Source of the DNA: Tillus elongatus
Taxonomy: Eukaryota > Arthropoda > Insecta > Coleoptera > Cleridae
Direction of reading: 5' to 3'
NCBI GenBank assembly: GCA_964006375.1
Contig: OZ023267.1
Location: 27,402,739-27,466,738, forward strand
DNA length: 64,000 bases
Every line of letters starts with the position of its first letter. Position 1 is the stretch's first letter. The translations under genes were made by a program, and so were the position numbers. Shown here one piece after another: positions 25,520 through 37,167 of the stretch. The notes below the pieces were generated by a model. That model saw nothing but the letters and a program-made list of their open reading frames with translations. It did no database searches and was not told the DNA's origin.

Positions 25520-27640
25520 CAGTTCGCGAGGCTAGCAATTCGAGCACTATTCTTATATCTGGCATGTTGTGGGCAACTCATTGGTCTCTGAGTACGGTCC
25601 GATCCCAGTACAACCTGTATCTTAGGTTCTCTAGAACAGGCTCAGGAGTGTATCTATAGTAGGGCACCTTACTAAGATTCAGAAGTCCCAGTTTGATAGC
25701 CAATTGTTGATGAAGTATTTTAGCAACTACGTCGTGCCTTTCTTTATAATCTGTTCAGCAAACGCTTGATATCCTCCGGTGGCGTGCTGGATAGTCTCTC
25801 ATGACTGACACCCAAATCTACATTTGTCATCTTGGACCAAATTATCTCCAACTATATGCTATAGGTAGTTTCTTGTTGGGATGACCTGATCTTGTATGGC
25901 TAGCAAACACCCATCTGTCTCTGAAAACATCTGCCCGGACACCAACCAGTAGTTCGACGCCAATTTGTCGACATGTGCCTGGGAGGTCTCATTCAGATGT
26001 CGCCCATGGCATCTGCATCCAAGATTGCATCTTGTCCTGATCAGTCCGATGGTGACTTTGTATTTCACTTTTTTTTTAAATTGTAGCGGTGTTCAATCAT
26101 CTGCCTTGCATGTGGCACGGTGTAGTTCAAAAGCACGTGCCTACTGATGGAAATATGTACGCAGGTTCACTATCTGCTGGTCCAACTGTTTGCCAATATC
26201 CAAAACTCCTCTTCCACATAGGTGTCTAGGTAGGGTTACTCGCTCGATATCACTACGGGGATGATGCTTTTTGGATTTTGTTAGGAGTCTTTGCACCTTC
26301 CGTTGTAGATATTCGATGCCCGTTTTACTCCAGTTCATAATCCCAAATGAGTAGCGAAGTGCAGAACATGTATATGTATTCAGAGGTTTAATCAGGTTCT
26401 TGCTGTTAAGATGTGATCGCACCATCTGCTTTACTTGTTTAGTAAACTCATTTGTCAGATCGTTCTTCATCACCGAGTGGTTTATTTTCCTCGCTTGCTG
26501 TATTTCCAGGTATTTATAACACTCCTTCAGATCCATTGAGGCAACTTTGCTGCCCGTTCTGCATTTCATATACTCCCGGTTGTATTTTCCCTCTGACTAC
26601 ACATAAGGTGCGACATTTATCGTGCCCGAACTGCATGTGAACTGCATGTGAATATCTCTGGAAAACCCTTCCATGATTTTAAAGAGTTGTTCCAGGCGGT
26701 TCTTTGTGGAGGCCATCAGTTCAAGATCATCCATATACAGCAAATGATTTAGCCTCATTTGCTTCCTGCCATTGCTTTTTATACTGAAGCCATATCTGGT
26801 GGAGTTCAGGCGGTTTGATAGTGGATTCAATGCGAAGCAGAACCACAATGGGCTTAGCGAGTCGCCTTGAAATGTGCCTCTTCTAATTGGTACCGTGGTG
26901 GTTACGATGTCATCACCCGTTTGTAGCCGTAACTGAATCTTTGTTCTCTAGGTAGACATTGTGTGTTCAAGGAACCTCAGTATGTATCTATCGATCTTAT
27001 AGATCTTCAGCACATTTATAAGCCGTTCGTGTGGAACTGAATCAAATGCCTTTTTTAATCCACGTAGGCAGCAAACAGATTTCTTCGTCGATTGTAATCT
27101 TGATTGCACACAACTGAATCAATTATTAGCTGTTCTTTACATACCATAGATCCTTTGGCACACCCTCTTTGCTGGCTCGCAATTATGTTGTTTCGTTCAC
27201 AGTGCACATATATGCGTTTCTCAAGGCAGGATGTGAAACTTATATAGGGTCGGAAGACAAGTTACTGGTCGGTATCTGCCGGAGTCTGCAGAACAATGCT
27301 GGTCCCTTGGCAAAAATACGTATCTCCTTTTGTGAAAAACAATGACATCTTCTTTGGGTCAAGTATAACACCAATTATTAACACCGCCAATAGATTATGT
27401 GTACACCCAAATTTCTTCAGCCAAAAGTTTTGGACGCCATCAGGCCCGGGTGCCTTCCAATTATGAAGCTCTTTAATAACTTAGGTGACTTCATCTGTGC
27501 TAAATGGCTCATGATGCATTTGGTCATAACTCTGACAAGCTCGTTGCTCTTTGTTAACACAGCTGGCGCCAATATTGCAGGAGGCTGTTGCGGCTAATTG
27601 ACTTTGCCAGAACTTTTTAATTTGTTCCTTTTTTGAAAAA
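25520..27640 (-). pseudogene. R2/NeSL-group LINE, RT and C-terminal endonuclease, dead
   Basis: Right to left the minus strand shows the RT: CEKRIYVHCERN.. near 27215, QQRGCAKGSMVCKEQLIIDS near 27150, KKAFDSVPHERLINVL near 27030, RRGTFQGDSLSPLWFCFALN near 26850, and the catalytic LLYMDDLELMAS near 26730. The thumb region follows (MNWSKTGIEYLQRK, HHPRSDIERVTLPR). The C-terminal part has YKERHDVVAKILHQQLAIK near 25720 and RLYWDRTVLRDQ near 25600, as in LINEs with a restriction-like endonuclease. Several stops and frameshifts (AYVD*KKAF near 27060, DQ*VAHN near 25590) make it non-functional. YMDD in place of FADD fits this group. The exact clade is uncertain. Confidence 0.8.
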
Positions 27641-27666
27641 TTATTGGCGGCTGTCGGCTATCGGTG

Positions 27667-27811
<145 letters not shown>

Positions 27812-28044
27812 GACTTTATCCTGACGGGCTTTCACACTGCCTCAAACGGGAACATTCACTCATCCCTGGTATCTCAGATACCAAAGGGACTGAGCTCAGA
27901 TGGAGCCCTTTCCAAGTCATCGGGCCCTGAACGGCAACGCGACACACCCTCATTTCTCAGAAATCTCCGCACGACGTGGGCAGTTGCAAGGATTACCGTC
28001 TACTGCATAACCTTATAAAGATGTTCTCTTAATGTTCTCTCAAA
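27812..28044 (-). mobile_element. Probable LINE 3'-end segment between two (ATT)n arrays
   Basis: GC-richer unique segment. The minus strand has VMQ*TVILATAHVVRRFLRN-like coding relics, a style seen at the C-termini of LINEs of the R2/NeSL/R4 kind, then a noncoding stretch leading into (AAT)n. The assignment is inference. Confidence 0.4.
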
Positions 28045-28048
28045 GATT

Positions 28049-28181
<133 letters not shown>

Positions 28182-28187
28182 GTTGGA

Positions 28188-28375
28188 CCAATCTTCATAG
28201 CCGACACTTTGACAGGAGAACGCTGTTTGGAAATATTGCAAGACTTGGTTTACCACATGCTAATTGACATTGTAGAACGATAAGAGATACCCAGAACAGC
28301 ATTTATTTTTCCAATAAGATGATGCTCCACCGTATTATGCTGTTACTGTTAGGGAGTTTCTTAGCGCAAAAGTGT
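28188..28375 (+). pseudogene. Mariner/Tc1-like transposase fragment
   Basis: The plus frame encodes PIFIADTLTGERCLEILQDL, VYHML, then after a frameshift FFQ*DDAPPYYAVTVREFL. This matches the stretch before and around the second catalytic aspartate (Q-D-x-APxH/Y) of IS630-Tc1-mariner transposases. The Gln before the Asp is mutated to a TAA stop. Nothing remains of the N-terminal DNA-binding domain or the third catalytic residue. Confidence 0.7.
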
Positions 28376-28409
28376 CAAGAAGTAGCAAAAAAAATATTTA
28401 GAAAATTTT

Positions 28410-29852
28410 ATCATTTTTCTTGAAACGTCAAAGTCGCGATTTGAAACGTCAAAATTTGCAATTTTCAGACAACGTATTTGAGACAATTTGAAACGTTAAA
28501 GTCGCGACTTGAAACGTCAAAATGTGCAATTTTCAGACAAAGAATTTGAGGTAGTTTGAAACGTCAAAGTAGCGACTTGAAACGTCAAAATGTGCAAAAA
28601 AAAATCACTTAATAAGTGTGTTTCGCGGAGCCTTGAGTTACAGCTTCAACCATCACTGTCCTTCATTTTACTAAAATGTTTTCGGAAAATACATTTCGAC
28701 AAACCCTCTTTCTGATGCTTTGGCAGTAGTTTCCGCTATAGAGTTTATGGTTTAATAGTCTATATTTTAGCAAATTTTCGTAGAAAAAAATCGTTATTAA
28801 GAAGACCGCGTCTTATGAATTTTAAAACGATTTCCCCAAATGAGCACGAACTAGAACCTCTAAAACCCATATACGGGGTCAGTTTCAGTTTTTGCCTGTT
28901 TACAAATATACAGGCTGACGCATTTCTAGGGTAGAGCTCAATATATCCGTTATTTTATCATAAGGAAAAAATATATACGTTAATTATATGCTGTCTCGAG
29001 CTGTATCTTATAAACCTATTTTGACAATTACAGGATGGCCCATAAGTCGTTGGTGATACACGCTTTATTTTTTTAACAGAACACCCCTTATTACATTTTT
29101 GTGTTTTCCATCAAATTATAATTCCTGTTTGTAAGGAAAAAAAATCATATCGTTCCCCGTTTTTGAGTTATTTCAATTGTTTTGCAGCTTTCCACTTTTT
29201 ATGCACATCTTTCAAACGCATATCACGAATTGTGATATGGCGTTTTTATCAATAGATAGCGGAGCCCATGCAAATGACGCATTCAGAGAGCTTTTTCTTT
29301 GTATTACTTGTCGAAAAATCGAGCTGCCGTATACGGGCACGCTCAAATAGTGGTTAATTTGAAAACTTTTCGCAGAAATGTTTTTAGTGTTTCCGTAGAA
29401 ATCATTTCTTGTAAGATTTTTGTGATATATTGGTAATGAATAATAAATGTTTAGTAAGTTATCGCAAAAAAAAAGTTGTGGAATTTTTGTAAAAAATATA
29501 ATTTAGTGTAACATTACTTAAGGCAATTTATGTAAAAGAATTTTTTTTTTCAATTTTGGTCCTAAAGCTGTGAATAATTATATCTTGTCAGGTGTGTAAA
29601 TAGCTTAAAGAGCTTTGTTGGCCAGAAAAATCGGACCAGTTTTTCTGGAACTTTTAACGTTTATTTTCGAAAAATGTTTGTACTTTTTGAAACAACATAG
29701 CTATTTTAATGAAATATGATACATTGTTAGTGCTATATAGGTTATATTATCAACCAAATGCCCTTCTTGTAAAAATAACACATATTTTCCATTAAATAGA
29801 TTTTTACGAAAATTCGTTACCATAACGGATTTGCTGCGTCCCGATTTTTTTT
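28410..29852 (+). mobile_element. (TA)n-family relatives without TA tract, degraded
   Basis: 28430-28600 holds about three tandem copies of a 65-70 bp GAAACGTCAAAGTCGCGA unit. A left-arm-like block follows at 28790-28920 with no (TA)n between arms. The right arm has GGATGGCCCATAAGTCGTTG, and the end AACGGATTTGCTGCGTCC lies at 29824-29841. It may be several fused fragments. Confidence 0.5.
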
Positions 29853-30300
29853 AATTTCTCGGGAAATTAATTCATTCAAGTGATATTTCAAAACTCCATA
29901 TCTTCTAAACGAATAGACCAAATTTCAAAAATAAAAAAACATTGTATAGGGAATCAAAAGCTCTTTTCAACGAGCTATCACGTGATCCCTATTTCCGTTT
30001 GAAAAAATTTGAGGGATGACATCCCCGCTTAGAAGGGTAAAGTTTGGGCTATACTTTTTGCGTAAAAAGTTGTGCCTCTCACAAGCAAACTTGACGTGTT
30101 TCATGTTTTTTCGCCAAAATATTTTCCTGGCAGTTAAGGCTACCAGCTCGTTTTCAATAGGCCAGCGTGTGTATTGGCTAAAAAACATTTGTTTTTGGTT
30201 AATTCATTTTTCCTTTCCCGTTTAACAAGTTTTAGCGTTGTTAGTCACCATTTGGCTTTTAGTGAATTTAAAATACTCATTGTCACATCTGTATACAGTG
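29853..30300. other. No recognised feature
   Basis: Contains short inverted words (AAAGCTC..GAGCT near 29958-29975), but no repeat or gene that I can name. Confidence 0.4.
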
Positions 30301-30301
30301 A

Positions 30302-30425
30302 ATTTTAGTAAATTTTCGTAGAAAAAATTCACTAATGGAGAGATCCCGACTTTTGAATTTTGAAAAAATTTTTGCAAATGAGCGCGAACTAGGACCCCTA
30401 GAATCCATATCTGAGGTCAGTTTCA

Positions 30426-30503
<78 letters not shown>

Positions 30504-31117
30504 TATCGATAACTTAAAAAATAATAAGCCGATTTTGATAAAATTTGGCATGTACCTTTCTTTTGTCAATAATAGCTTGGATAAGTTCGTTAGTCAGAAA
30601 AATCTGACGATGTTTTCCGAGAAAATTTTGAGTTTTCATTCGAAAAAAATTCTTATCTCAAAAAATAATGGGCCGATTTTAATAAAATTTGGCATGTACC
30701 TTCTCTTTGTAAATGGCTTTAACAAGTTTGTTAGTCAGGAAAATCGGACGAGGTTTTCCGGCAAAATGTTGAGTTTTTATTCGAAAAAAATTTTTATCTC
30801 AAAGAATAATGGGCCTGATTTTGGTAAAATTTGGCGTGTACCTTCCCTTTGTAAATGACTTCGATAAGCTCGTTAATCGAAAAAATCGGACAAAATTTTC
30901 CGGAAAAATTTTGAGTTTTCTTTTGAAAAAAAATTTTATCTTAAAAAATAAAAAATCTATCATAACCAAATTTGGTAGGTAGGTTTAAGATATAAAAAGT
31001 AAACTATACACCAAAATTTAGATTTCTATGTTACAAGAAAAAAAAGTTTTAAAATATTTTGTGCCAGATCATTTCTATGAAAATTCACTACCATAACGCA
31101 CTTGCTGCGTCCAGGCT
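30302..31117 (+). mobile_element. (TA)n-family repeat, compact full-length copy
   Basis: About 815 bp and the clearest plus-strand copy. Hairpin at 30307-30335, left arm (GAGATCCCGACTTTTGAATT; GAGCGCGAACTAGGACCCC), (TA)n at 30427-30501, right arm with about three tandem 141-bp units (30520-30930), a tail segment with ACTATACACCAAAATTTAG, and the terminus AACGCACTTGCTGCGTCC at 31096-31113. The 141-bp period is a multiple of three, so a peptide-like frame repeats across it; nothing suggests it is coding. Confidence 0.8.
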
Positions 31118-32110
31118 TTTTATTATTACTAGCAGAATTCAATAAATTGTAGAACTTACACTGAAAAAAAAGAGTCTGGCATCTGGCAACATGGCTTCAG
31201 TTTCAGCTCTCTCTAATCATACCCGTACATGTAGCAGCCCGATTAAAATTGCTCCCGCGTAGAATACAGTGGCTGTTCGTTTTATTTATGTTAAACGCAG
31301 CCAGCGAGGCAATCAGCGTAATCAATTCTGCTTTTATTTATTGTTATCATGAATGAGTGGCGCTTGTACGACTGTAACGAAAGCTTTGTAAATACAGCTT
31401 TTGATTTTAACAGCTTTAACCTGAAATTTTCAAAGCTCTCCTCATACTTTATTGCAACGGTGTTATCTAGGCAATATATAGCAGGCTGCGTATTTGAAAT
31501 AATAATATTTTGTGTATGATTTAGTTAGCCAAATTCATTAGAATTAGATAGAAGGGAAAAGGTTCCCTATTTTCATTTGTTTTTTGGCACGAGAATTATT
31601 TCATGGTCTCCAAAATACTTTTCGGCAACATCGTACAGATTTTTTGAAATATTCTCAACGTTCAGTTTTCAAAACGGTGTGCTGGAAAACAAGGAAAGTT
31701 ATGTTTTACTAGTTACAATCGATGCGACTTAGTAAAGATAAGTTCCCTAAAACGTACCATTATTAGATTAAATTGTGTTGATAAATAATTTCATACAGAA
31801 ATCAAAATATTAATGTTTGTATTCAAATTATTTACAGGTTATTCAAGCAAGGTTTCTTACTCTTGATTTGACTTTTATGCGTATAAAATGAATTCATAAA
31901 GTGCAAGGCATGCATTCACCATTTTGCACCACACATAAAGTCAAACTATCTCTTGTCATTAAAATCCATATGAATATAAAGTTTTCAAAAATAGATGACA
32001 GGTCCAGATCTTTTTCTAAATTTCTTTAGCGTGAAGGTGTCTTCCTTTTTCTACCAATGAAGTTTTGTCTAATTTCAAACTTTACCACATTTTATCTGTT
32101 CCGACTTGTA
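31118..32110. other. No recognised feature (about 1 kb)
   Basis: Apparently single-copy AT-rich DNA, with no repeat arm or open frame of note. Could be plain intron. Confidence 0.45.
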
Positions 32111-32111
32111 A

Positions 32112-32234
32112 TTAGTGATTTTTTTTTTTAATTAACTAATAGAGAGGTATCGATGGTAAGACTTTGCAAAAAAGTTTTTCAACAGCGCGAACTAGGACCC
32201 CTATAACCCATATCCGGGGTCAGTTTGAATTTTG

Positions 32235-32325
<91 letters not shown>

Positions 32326-32743
32326 TGATAACTCAAAAAATAATTAACGGATTTTGAAGAAACTCAGCAAGTGCCTTTTTTTATTAATGGCTTGGATGAG
32401 TTCGTTAGCCAGGAAAATCGGACGGAGTTTTCTAAGAAAATTTTGAGTTTTCTTTAAAAAAAAAAAAATTTTCTCCGAAAATTACAAAGCTGTTCTAATC
32501 AAATTTAACGTATATATTGCCTGAGGAGAGGCCTTACTACATACCAAAATTCAACTTTCTAAGTTTATAAAAAATTGAGTTATTCAAATTTTAAATTTTC
32601 TTTCGAAAAAAAATTTTTCTTCGAAAATTACAAAGTTATTTTAATGAAATTTGATGGATATCTTGCCTTAGGAAAGATCTTACTAGATACCAAAATTAAA
32701 CTTTCTAAGTTAATAGAAAATTGAGTTATTAAACTTTGAAGCA
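32112..32743 (+). mobile_element. (TA)n-family repeat, subfamily 2, 3'-truncated
   Basis: Left arm of the variant type (AGAGAGGTATCGATGGTAAG in place of GGAGATCCCGAC), (TA)n at 32238-32320, and right arm with two tandem units (TTTTCTCCGAAAATTACAAA). It stops at about 32743, where the LINE fragment begins. Confidence 0.7.
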
Positions 32744-33450
32744 TTCTTGCGTCACTTACAAAGTTCCTAAAGTTATATATCATAAAATACGCAGATTTAA
32801 GCCTGCCACAGAAATAATTAACAATGAAAATTCCAGGATAAGTGCTGATCAACCGTGACCCAAGGAACTTTCCCTCCGTAGCACAGCAGTGCGCAGTGCA
32901 TATCTTCCCCAAGCTGAAGAATGAGAGGCAGTCGGTGGCAACTTCTGAACTCTACGAAGGTTGTTTTATCGTGGTTTGCTTTACACCATTCATCAAACTG
33001 TCTTATTAGAGTGTTTGCCTTTTGACTTACGTCGTAACCAGACAGAGCTACGGTTGTGTCGTCTGCGTACATGAACACCCTACCCACCTTTATGTAGTCG
33101 GGCAGGTCATTCACATACAAAACAAAGAGCAACGGACCCAAAATACTACTCTATGGAGTGCCTAGCTTTATCTCATATGAGTCCGAAAAAGTGCCCCAAT
33201 CGAAACGACCATCCGCCTACCAGTTAAAAACGATAAAACCCAGTCATTTGCCGGCACACATATACCAAGGCATCGCAATTTTTCGCTTACATAACCCAGA
33301 TTAAGCGCGGTAAGTCGAACATGACAGCTACTATGTGCATACCCTTATCTAAATCTTCGCGAAGATGCTGTATAAATTCACTAGTAGCTGCCTCCATAGA
33401 TAAGCCACTTCTGAAACCGTATTGACACTTGGTAACTAATAGTATATTAC
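32744..33450 (-). pseudogene. CR1/Jockey-type LINE, RT palm part (3' segment)
   Basis: The minus strand encodes CQYGFRSGLSMEAATSEFIQ near 33420, then GPLLFVLYVNDLPDYI and the intact catalytic box VFMYADDTTVALSG near 33040-33090, then a thumb-like region ending NFRNFVSDARMLQ near 32745. A stop and frameshifts lie near 33150-33290. It continues across the inserted recombinase element to 35205-36145. Confidence 0.8.
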
Positions 33451-35200
33451 GTACCATAAACTGTAAGTGACACTTTTCATGCAGAGAATGCAGTTTGGAA
33501 AATCGAGGCCCGTAGGGCCGAGGTTTTCTAAGCATTCGAGGCATGAAGAGTCACTTACAGTTTACGGTTTAGTAATAATTTTTTGAAATACCTGCTTTAA
33601 CGGTTTTTTTTTTGAATTTGCATTCTTTTTTAATAATTACTGCGTGAATAGATGTCAGACTGACAGCACTGACAGTCGAATTAATTAGATGGATTCTAAC
33701 ATACTACTTAACAACAAGTAGCTTGTGACTTGGTTGTTGTGTTGGGTTACTAAGGACGCTACGGGTAAACAAACAAAACTAAACGCTGGCTGCAGTTCAG
33801 CACAGGTCCAGGTTAAACATTAATTTGTATTTTAATTGTGATTTTTGAATTAAAATTAGTGTTGAAGTGACTTTTAATATGGAAGAATCTGACATCGAAA
33901 AAGCGGCAGGTATTGCTTGTTTGTCACTTTTACCAGAAAAGTCTAAGCAAAGGTATGAAAGTTGCTATGAGGGTTTCAAAAAGTGGTGCCACACTAAAAA
34001 GGTTGTAATACATACCAGTGAGACAGTTTTACTAGCATATTTCTTAGAAAAATCAGGTAAATATTCTGCTCCATCAAGCTTATGGTCCGAATACTCTATG
34101 TTACGATCGACAATCTCTTTGAATGACAATGTTGATATTTCCAAATATGCAAAGTTAAAGGCATTTTTAAAGAAGAAAAATATTGGATATGTTTCAAAGA
34201 AAAGTGAAGTGTTTACGATCGAGGAAATTCAGACCTTTTTAAGTGAAGCACATGACCAAATATACCTGATGAAGAAGGTGGTTGTAGTTATGGGAATTGC
34301 AGGTGCCTGCCGTAAAGATGAATTATGTAAGCTAACAATCAATAATGTTATTGATAAAGGAGACATTATTTTGGTCAGAATACTTGACGCTAAGAATCAT
34401 CAATCCAGAAGTTTTACCATTGTCGACAATGAGAATGAGAAGTTTCACTTTGTGGCATTAGTGAGGAATTATATGAACCTGCGACCAAAAAATTCAATAC
34501 AGAGATTCTTCTTGAGGTATCAAAATGGGAAATGCTCTAACCAACCAGTTGGAAGAAATATTTTTGCCAAAATTCCTTCTGAAGTTGCGAAATTTCTACA
34601 TTTGGAGAATGCGGAAAAATATACTGGGCATTCCTTTCGCCGAACTTCCGCTACTTTTTTGGCTAATAGCGGAGTTGACATTTTAGCACTGAAGAGGCAT
34701 GGCGGGTGGAAATCCTCGGCAGTAGCTGAAAGCTATGTGGCGGATTCCTTGAATAATAAAGTACAAGTTGCTAAGAAGATATTTCATATTAGCAACCAAG
34801 AAGCCAGCTCCTCTCGCCAAATCCCTATTATTGAGGTCGGTGATTCTTCGAATACTCCGCAAGATAGTCTTGATAATTTAACATTGCTAGAAACTGAAGA
34901 TAATAATATAAAGAAGAGCATGGCGTCAATCCTTACTGTTAATCATATGACTAATTGTACTTTCAATATTTCGATGAATTATAATAATTAATAAATCTTC
35001 TCAAACAATTTGTTCATTATTCAGATTTGCTATTTATAGGTTTGCAGTACTTACCGTACCTAGGTAAGGTAAGTCTTACCGTACCTAGGTATGAAAAATG
35101 TCCTGTTCTCATGGAAACTGACAAATGCTTTAAAAGTTCAACTTACATTGTCAAAAAACTGTCATTAAAAGTGAACTTACTTAACAGGTATTGCAAAAAC
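33446..35200 (+). mobile_element. Tyrosine-recombinase transposon (Crypton-like) inside a LINE
   Basis: About 1.75 kb interrupting LINE coding sequence: FSKIMEQAMADRIEIFLRKH ends near 35195 and the next LINE block, ILLVTKCQYGF, resumes near 33447. The left end has a 115-bp imperfect hairpin (33453-33568: AAACTGTAAGTGAC against GTCACTTACAGTTT, with a GAGGCCCGTAGGGCC centre). The right end has GTACCTAGGTAAGGTAAG duplicated near 35050-35095. There are no long TIRs. The exact ends and any short target duplication are not resolved. Confidence 0.7.
33879..34991 (+). CDS. Tyrosine recombinase (phage-integrase fold), intact
   Basis: A single uninterrupted frame of 370 codons from the first ATG (a GTG 12 bases upstream is not a likely eukaryotic start). 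Residues 1-100 look like the N-terminal SAM-like core-binding domain (KQRYESCYEGFKKWC; SLWSEYSMLRSTI). The catalytic domain follows with the full set: R145 in GACRKDEL, probable K172, H251 and R254 in GHSFRRT, H274 and W277 in RHGGW, and the nucleophile Y286 in VAESYVADS. A tail of about 80 residues is Ser/Asn-rich. The enzyme would cut and rejoin DNA through a phosphotyrosine link to move the element. Proteins of this type are scattered through insect genomes as Crypton-like elements. It is the only intact transposon gene in the window, which suggests recent activity or selection to keep it. Confidence 0.9.
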   Translation: MEESDIEKAAGIACLSLLPEKSKQRYESCYEGFKKWCHTKKVVIHTSETVLLAYFLEKSGKYSAPSSLWSEYSMLRSTISLNDNVDISKYAKLKAFLKKKNIGYVSKKSEVFTIEEIQTFLSEAHDQIYLMKKVVVVMGIAGACRKDELCKLTINNVIDKGDIILVRILDAKNHQSRSFTIVDNENEKFHFVALVRNYMNLRPKNSIQRFFLRYQNGKCSNQPVGRNIFAKIPSEVAKFLHLENAEKYTGHSFRRTSATFLANSGVDILALKRHGGWKSSAVAESYVADSLNNKVQVAKKIFHISNQEASSSRQIPIIEVGDSSNTPQDSLDNLTLLETEDNNIKKSMASILTVNHMTNCTFNISMNYNN

Positions 35201-35204
35201 TATG

Positions 35205-36145
35205 TTTTCGTAGGAATATTTCAATTCTATCGGCCATGGCTTGCTCCATTATCTTAGAAAAAACACTGAAGATGGATATTGCCTATAGTTTACGATATTA
35301 AAACTATCTCCCTTTTTAGCAACCGATACTACTTTTACTTTGTTGAGTTGCATAGGAAAACTGCCGAAAGTTACTGACAAATTCAATATGTCACAGATAT
35401 ATAAAGATTTATAGCCGAGATGGGCACCTCGTCAACACCAGTAGCATTTTGTTTTTCAAGTTAATAACACGTTCAAGGTCCAGATAGGTAAACGGGTATA
35501 AAAATAACGATTCCCTATTAACCAATGAAGTTGTACAACAATTGCTGTTAGAGTTATTAAAATTCAATTGTACCTGGTTTTAGGCATCCCCTGAGAAAAA
35601 TCTACCAAATAGATTCCATATCATTTCTGGATCTCTGACTATTTCATCGTTATGTTTAATTATTATTGGCTTTTTTTTCATTTTCTTTGCAGATTTATAT
35701 TTAAATTTGACCCTATAATTTCTCGATCTTTGACTATGTGATCGTTATGGTTAATTATTATCGGCTTATTTTTAGTTCATTTTCTTCACAGATTTATAAT
35801 TAACAATTGACCAAAGCGTTATTGTTTTGTTATCTGAATTTTTGAATGAAGTTCTGATAATGTCCTGTTTTTTCTGCTGTATTTTAATGTTACGTTTTTT
35901 TTTTGTATTTTTTTGTAATCATTGGTTACCTGGTCAACATTACAATTATTTTTAATCCAGTTGAGAGTTTCCAAATTTTCGCAACATTTTCTTACCTCTG
36001 GAGAGGGTTTATATGTCAGTTTGTTGTGAGATATTTCTTTTTGTCCAACCAGCTTACACGGAAAGGCCTTATCAAACATGGTGTAGAATTGCCACCAAAA
36101 CATTTCAAAGACCTGATTTATGTCATCCGTGTGTGATGGCATAAT
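35205..36145 (-). pseudogene. CR1/Jockey-type LINE, linker and RT fingers (5' segment)
   Basis: The minus strand encodes DDINQVFEMFWWQFYTMFDK and WIKNNCNVDQV near 35900-36130 (the linker before the RT), then a decayed stretch, then VFSKIMEQAMADRIEIFL near 35210-35270 (fingers). Many stops lie between. Together with 32744-33450 it forms one LINE copy split by the recombinase element. Confidence 0.75.
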
Positions 36146-36660
36146 GCTCTTCTCAAAAAGTAATGCGCCGATTTTGATTAAATCTGGTACGTACCTTCCT
36201 TTTGCAAGTGGCTTGGATAACTTCGTTATACAGGAAAATCGGCCCAGGTTTTCCCGGAAAATTTTGTGTTTCCTTTCGAAAAAAATGTATATCTCCGGAA
36301 ATCAAAAACTAAAGGCAGCCAAATTTGGCACACTGGTTTTGTCGTAAAGACTATCCTACGTACCAAAATTCAGGTCTCTATATTAAGAGACACAAAAGTT
36401 ATAGGAAAATTCATTTTTAATTAATTAAATCTGATTAAAAAAACTTGAAACGTCAAAATTGATAATTATGGTAGGAGTACGAATGTGAGTGAAAAGTACG
36501 ACACTAAATAACTAACAAGCTTCTAGATCCTTGTCTAAGTTGTTACTTTCCTTCATTTCGTTAAAATATGTGCAAAAAATTTATCGTAAATAAAATTTTT
36601 TTGATATAATTAGTAAAGACGTTAGACAGTTAACATACTACCGGATATACCTGATAGTAC
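36146..36660 (+). mobile_element. (TA)n-family right-arm fragment, subfamily 3
   Basis: Starts with CTCAAAAAGTAATGCGCCG, has TTTTCCCGGAAAATTTTG and a distal segment (TTAGACAGTTAACATACTAC) that recurs inverted at 53560-53770, which marks it as a family module. Confidence 0.55.
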
Positions 36661-36667
36661 ATATATC

Positions 36668-36790
36668 TGTCCTGTTGACCGTGGTCGAGTGGGCTAAGTC
36701 ATTTACATCAGTTATTGCAGTCCTATATGACAAGTTCTATTCCTAGTTATCGATTTCACTTTTTATCAATTTTTTCTAGTATCACTTCAT
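36668..36790 (+). mobile_element. Possible tRNA-derived SINE head
   Basis: CCGTGGTCGAGTGGGCTAAG resembles the A box of tRNA-Ser/Leu. AGTTCTATTCCTAG, about 50 bases on, resembles a weak B box. There is no fold good enough for a tRNA gene, and no tail or second copy was seen. Confidence 0.3.
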
Positions 36791-36959
36791 TTTACCGTTA
36801 TCTGATCAGATTTTTGTTACTCAGATGATTTTTTAGTGAGTTTTTGTATAAAAATTAATTTAATAAAGAGGAGATGAAAACTTTTAAGACTTCATTTAAT
36901 TTGAATAGCATATCTGGTGGTTTGTTCTTGGCCTAACATAGTGAAACCGTTTCCTATTT

Positions 36960-37073
36960 AATACAGTCTTAGATTTTAGTAATGAGGAGATCCTGAATCT
37001 TTTATTTTGAAAAAAATTTTTTTAAAAAAAGCGCGAACTAGGCCCCCCTGGAAATTATATCTCGGGCCAGTTT

Positions 37074-37167
<94 letters not shown>

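Noticed and set aside
25510..25605. tRNA-like words (TAGCTCAGTTCGCGAGG and GGTCCGATCCC) suggesting a SINE
   Set aside because: The segment translates on the minus strand as the C-terminal part of the LINE (RLYWDRTVLRDQ), so the B-box match is coding coincidence.
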